This document shows, one piece after another, positions 61,348-64,000 of a stretch of DNA of 64,000 nt; position 1 is the first letter of the stretch, and each line of letters opens with the position of its first letter. The notes under the pieces are model-generated. The model ran no database searches. It worked only from the letters and a program-made list of their open reading frames with translations, and was not told the origin of the DNA. Origin of the DNA: Myrica gale. Its lineage: Eukaryota; Streptophyta; Magnoliopsida; Fagales; Myricaceae. Where the stretch lies: positions 25,985,501 through 26,049,500 of the forward strand of contig OZ005605.1 in assembly GCA_963930655.1 (NCBI GenBank), in the 5' to 3' direction. The position numbers and the translations under genes are program-made.

Positions 61348-62135
61348 CGTGAATGCTACGTCTGGCTTCGAGCACAATCCGCAGAATTCCGAAATTCTTT
61401 ACTCTCTGTGCTGTGCGCGTGTCGGTTTTCTTTATCTATCGCGGCGAGAATATTTGGGCTCAAGGTGATAATAGTCCATGGACGAAGGTCCAGAAATATA
61501 GCCCAATGATATATACCTCTATGGGCACGTCCACCTAAATGTTAGAATGGGTCGGTCGGGGATAGCTGGGCCAGCTTGTTCCAGAATGAGGATACTGTTC
61601 TCCAGTAATTCATACTACACCAGCTTTGTTTCACTGAGGCGTCAACGGAGAGCCCGTTAAGTTTAAAACTGAACGACATGACTGGAGATCTTCTACTCGC
61701 GCACAGCACAGAAAGTTGTAGCACACAATCCCTTGTTTGAATCCTCCAATCCTACGTTTTCCATGTTCTCGTCCAACCTAAACCCGTCTGATCCCATCGG
61801 CGGCGGGTTGGCCGAAAGCGCTGCACGGAGCAAATGATGACATCGATCCGAGAACCGGATAGGGACAGCGAAATCAGCTATTTCGCCTTGCTGATGAAGC
61901 CATGGCCGCGTTTCGAGGGTGACTAGGCAGTTCTGCTTCACACTAAACAAGGTCTCTCATGATGAAAGTATTAACTGGCATTTTTCATTTTCTGAGTCAA
62001 GCCTTGGTCAATATTTTCTGATTAGGGTTTTAAATGGTTTTTCTGTGGTCAAAATACGGTATCAACTATTTTGCATTCTTTTAGCAAAGTACTGATAAGC
62101 ATATTGTCAGCTCAATTGGAATTTCTTAATTTAAG
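61348..62135. other. Promoter of the Mal d 1-associated-type gene and intergenic DNA
   Basis: A frame is open on each strand around 61690-61950, neither with recognisable content. No gene is claimed. Confidence 0.5.
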
Positions 62136-62366
62136 GGATAAATACAAAATCAGTCTCTGTGCTATACGCAAAAATCGATTTAGTCCATGTGATATAAAAA
62201 ACATCGATTTAGTCCCTGTGATTCTATTTTCGTTTGTTATTAGTCCTCCATCAGGGACTTATTTTATCACTTTCTGAAATCACAAGGACTAAATCGATGT
62301 TTTTCATATCACAGGGACTAAATCGATTTTTGCGAATAATACATGGTCCAATTTTACATTTATTCC
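62136..62366. mobile_element. Foldback MITE of the 'tttagtcc' family, copy 2
   Basis: 231-bp hairpin-forming element with ends ggataaatacaaaatc and attttacatttattcc. The two arms carry aaaatcgatttagtccatgtg and its inverse cacagggactaaatcgattt. It is the reverse complement of the copy at 39996-40194. Non-coding. Confidence 0.8.
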
Positions 62367-63311
62367 TTTTTTTAAAGAAGGGGGCTTTATTGATAGTTTC
62401 AATTTTTCTGAATGGGCTTATTCAGTGGCGTATCTAGGATACAAAATGAGGGGGGTCGAATTTCTAAGGGAAAATAACCAAATTTTTTTTTTCATAATGT
62501 AAAAAATGTCTTAAAATTATAATATCGCAAATTAAGAACTAAAAACATTACGCATGCATGCTCAACCAAATGGCATTATAAACCTAAACTAGAGTAGATA
62601 AATGAGAGGTAAAATACCTAGTGCGGTTGAGAAAGCCAGGGATACAGATCAGGAAACATAATGTTAAGATTCATGAGACCATTCTTATCATTATATTAAA
62701 GAGCTGGATATCTTAAAGTCTTAGAGTAGTTTGAACCTTGCTACTAAGAAAGGATGCTCTAGAGAGGTTTGAAAGTTCCCAAACTATGAGCGGATTACTG
62801 TATGCACATGAAAGTAGGAGATGAAAGGACTGAAGCCATAGAACACATATTCCTACACAGATAGAGGCAGAAAGTTTTGACAACAACAGTATACACTCGA
62901 CTTTATGTCACATCTTACATGATAGGATGGTTGTATTCAAAAGAACTCTTCAAATTTGACCAGCATATACAAAATAAATCAAATGGAGAAATTGAGAGCA
63001 TACTTAGAAAATTATAGGTTGTCCCTCGGTGTGAGAGTTCAAATGCTCTATCAATTAAAATGTGTGTATAGGCCTTATTTCAGAAGATCTGTGCAAATAA
63101 TAGATTTTAGTAGCAAGGTTGACTATATGAATGCTTAAATGCTTTTACGCCAAAGGAAAACATGATATCTAATTGACTTATTGACATCTCAAAAAGAGGC
63201 AGACCTTATGCTTTTGTCAGCTTGTTTCAGAGGAAACACAATATCTCAAACAAAATGGTATCTTATTTGATCGTCAGTCATATGCAAGAATATACCAAGT
63301 GAAAAGGCTAC
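62367..63311. other. Intergenic, no gene recognised
   Basis: AT-rich DNA lying downstream of the MCC-beta-like exon on the minus strand. I looked for the next exon of that gene (AAGVLAQIEKANK-type sequence) and did not find it. Confidence 0.5.
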
Positions 63312-63443
63312 CTGAGCACCACCCATCACAGATATTCTGGCATTTGGTCAAAGGAACATGAAGTCGGGACTATAGGCACGACCACACATTGCATAATTTC
63401 CAGCACCAAAGCTTCCACCAATAATTATTGTGACTTTGGGAAC
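63312..63443 (-). pseudogene. Methylcrotonoyl-CoA carboxylase beta-subunit exon with in-frame stop
   Basis: A 132-base exon flanked by an AG acceptor (ttgttag) and a GT donor (gtagcc) encodes 44 codons: [31 protein letters not shown], stop, PNARISVMGGAQ. This is the carboxyltransferase core of MCC-beta, the mitochondrial leucine-degradation enzyme subunit. The family has Trp at the stop position, so TGG has become TGA at 63348-63350. The neighbouring exons expected on either side were not found in the window, although those upstream could lie beyond 64000. A decayed fragment is most likely; a sequencing error in a real gene is the alternative. Confidence 0.75.
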
Positions 63444-64000
63444 CTAACAAAATGACAGGAAAACATGCAAGGGTAAATCACTATCTTTCACCTATTTCTT
63501 TGGCTTTTCTCTTGACTAGTTATACAAGCAAGAGACTAATGGATTGTTAAAATCACAATGTAGATATGTTGTACTGCAAAGAGGAGAGGGCGTTAGGCAT
63601 TCAGGCAAGGAGTTTATAGAGAAACAGCTTTCAATGTCATAAGACGTTTATAGAGAACAAAATAATAAACTTTCAATGTCAGAGTCATCAACTATAAAGA
63701 AACAGCTTTCGGAAAATAGAACAAAAATGCAAGAGCATACCAAAGGAGGAGCACATGCAAAACAGGCAGATTCACCAGGAATCAACAACTGAATACTGTA
63801 TATATACACCTCTTAATTATGTACAAGTGGAACTTGCTAAGGAAGGAAGAAAGAATGGCACAAGCAGACGAGTTTGTTAGAAATATAAATTTTGCCTCCT
63901 GAGGCAAAATGCTTGCCAGTGAACATTTAAATGCAAGCAATACATAGATTCCTATCAAAACTAGTCATGCTATCATTCTTAGAATTTATGAATATGTACT
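63444..64000. other. Window edge, no gene recognised
   Basis: AT-rich sequence upstream of the MCC-beta-like exon on the minus strand. The word aaactttcaatgtcag/ctttcaatgtcat repeats near 63630 and 63670. No further exon is visible. Confidence 0.45.

Noticed and set aside
61693-61950. 85-codon minus-strand frame and the opposite plus frame
   Set aside because: Neither is recognisable nor linked to the MCC-beta-like exon; left unannotated.
1-64000. CRISPR arrays, bacterial operons, riboswitches or phage-like modules
   Set aside because: No spaced direct-repeat arrays or prokaryotic gene organisation; intron-rich plant genes throughout.

Overview
This window is nuclear DNA of a flowering plant, most likely a woody eudicot. 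The genes carry many GT-AG introns, the intergenic DNA is AT-rich with GA/CT microsatellites, and every recognisable protein belongs to a plant family: carotenoid isomerase, sucrose-phosphatase, a plant CDPK, a fasciclin-like arabinogalactan protein, an RHF2A RING ligase and a Mal d 1-associated-type protein. I cannot name the species.

Layout. 1-111 (+) is the last exon of an ABCG half-transporter. It converges on a complete 13-exon carotenoid isomerase gene, CRTISO (768-5993, -). 6.1-10.2 kb is transposon-rich intergenic DNA. 11947-15062 (+) is a complete 8-coding-exon sucrose-phosphate phosphatase gene with an intron in its 5' leader. 15.1-21.8 kb holds a tRNA-Cys remnant, a G-box cluster in front of a possible 34-residue membrane peptide, a nested foldback repeat and a 925-bp near-perfect palindromic Mutator-like element with a 9-bp target duplication. 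21807-22330 (+) encodes a 127-residue membrane-anchored protein and 28530-29003 (+) a 157-residue cysteine-rich protein; neither has a known function. 33337-37054 (+) is an RHF2A-type RING-H2 E3 ligase. 42191-44831 (+) is a group-B fasciclin-like arabinogalactan protein. 47.7-50.5 kb is a gene graveyard: a 5' fragment of an RPAP2/RIMA gene (+) runs head-on into a 3'-truncated, frameshifted WVD2-like (TPX2) gene (-). 53593-57749 (-) is a complete 7-exon group-I calcium-dependent protein kinase. 59173-61347 (-) is a 2-exon Mal d 1-associated-type gene. A single methylcrotonoyl-CoA carboxylase beta exon carrying an in-frame stop lies at 63312-63443 (-).

The genes do not form a pathway cluster; this is an ordinary euchromatic plant segment. 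Exon limits were set by hand from GT/AG sites, reading-frame continuity and remembered family sequence. The summed coding lengths come out in frame for all complete genes.

The richest unexplained layer is the non-autonomous transposon population. There is a Tourist/PIF-like MITE family with 3-bp target duplications, a second foldback family built of repeated 'tttagtcc'-type words, and two Mutator-like foldbacks, one a giant hairpin and one carrying foreign internal sequence.
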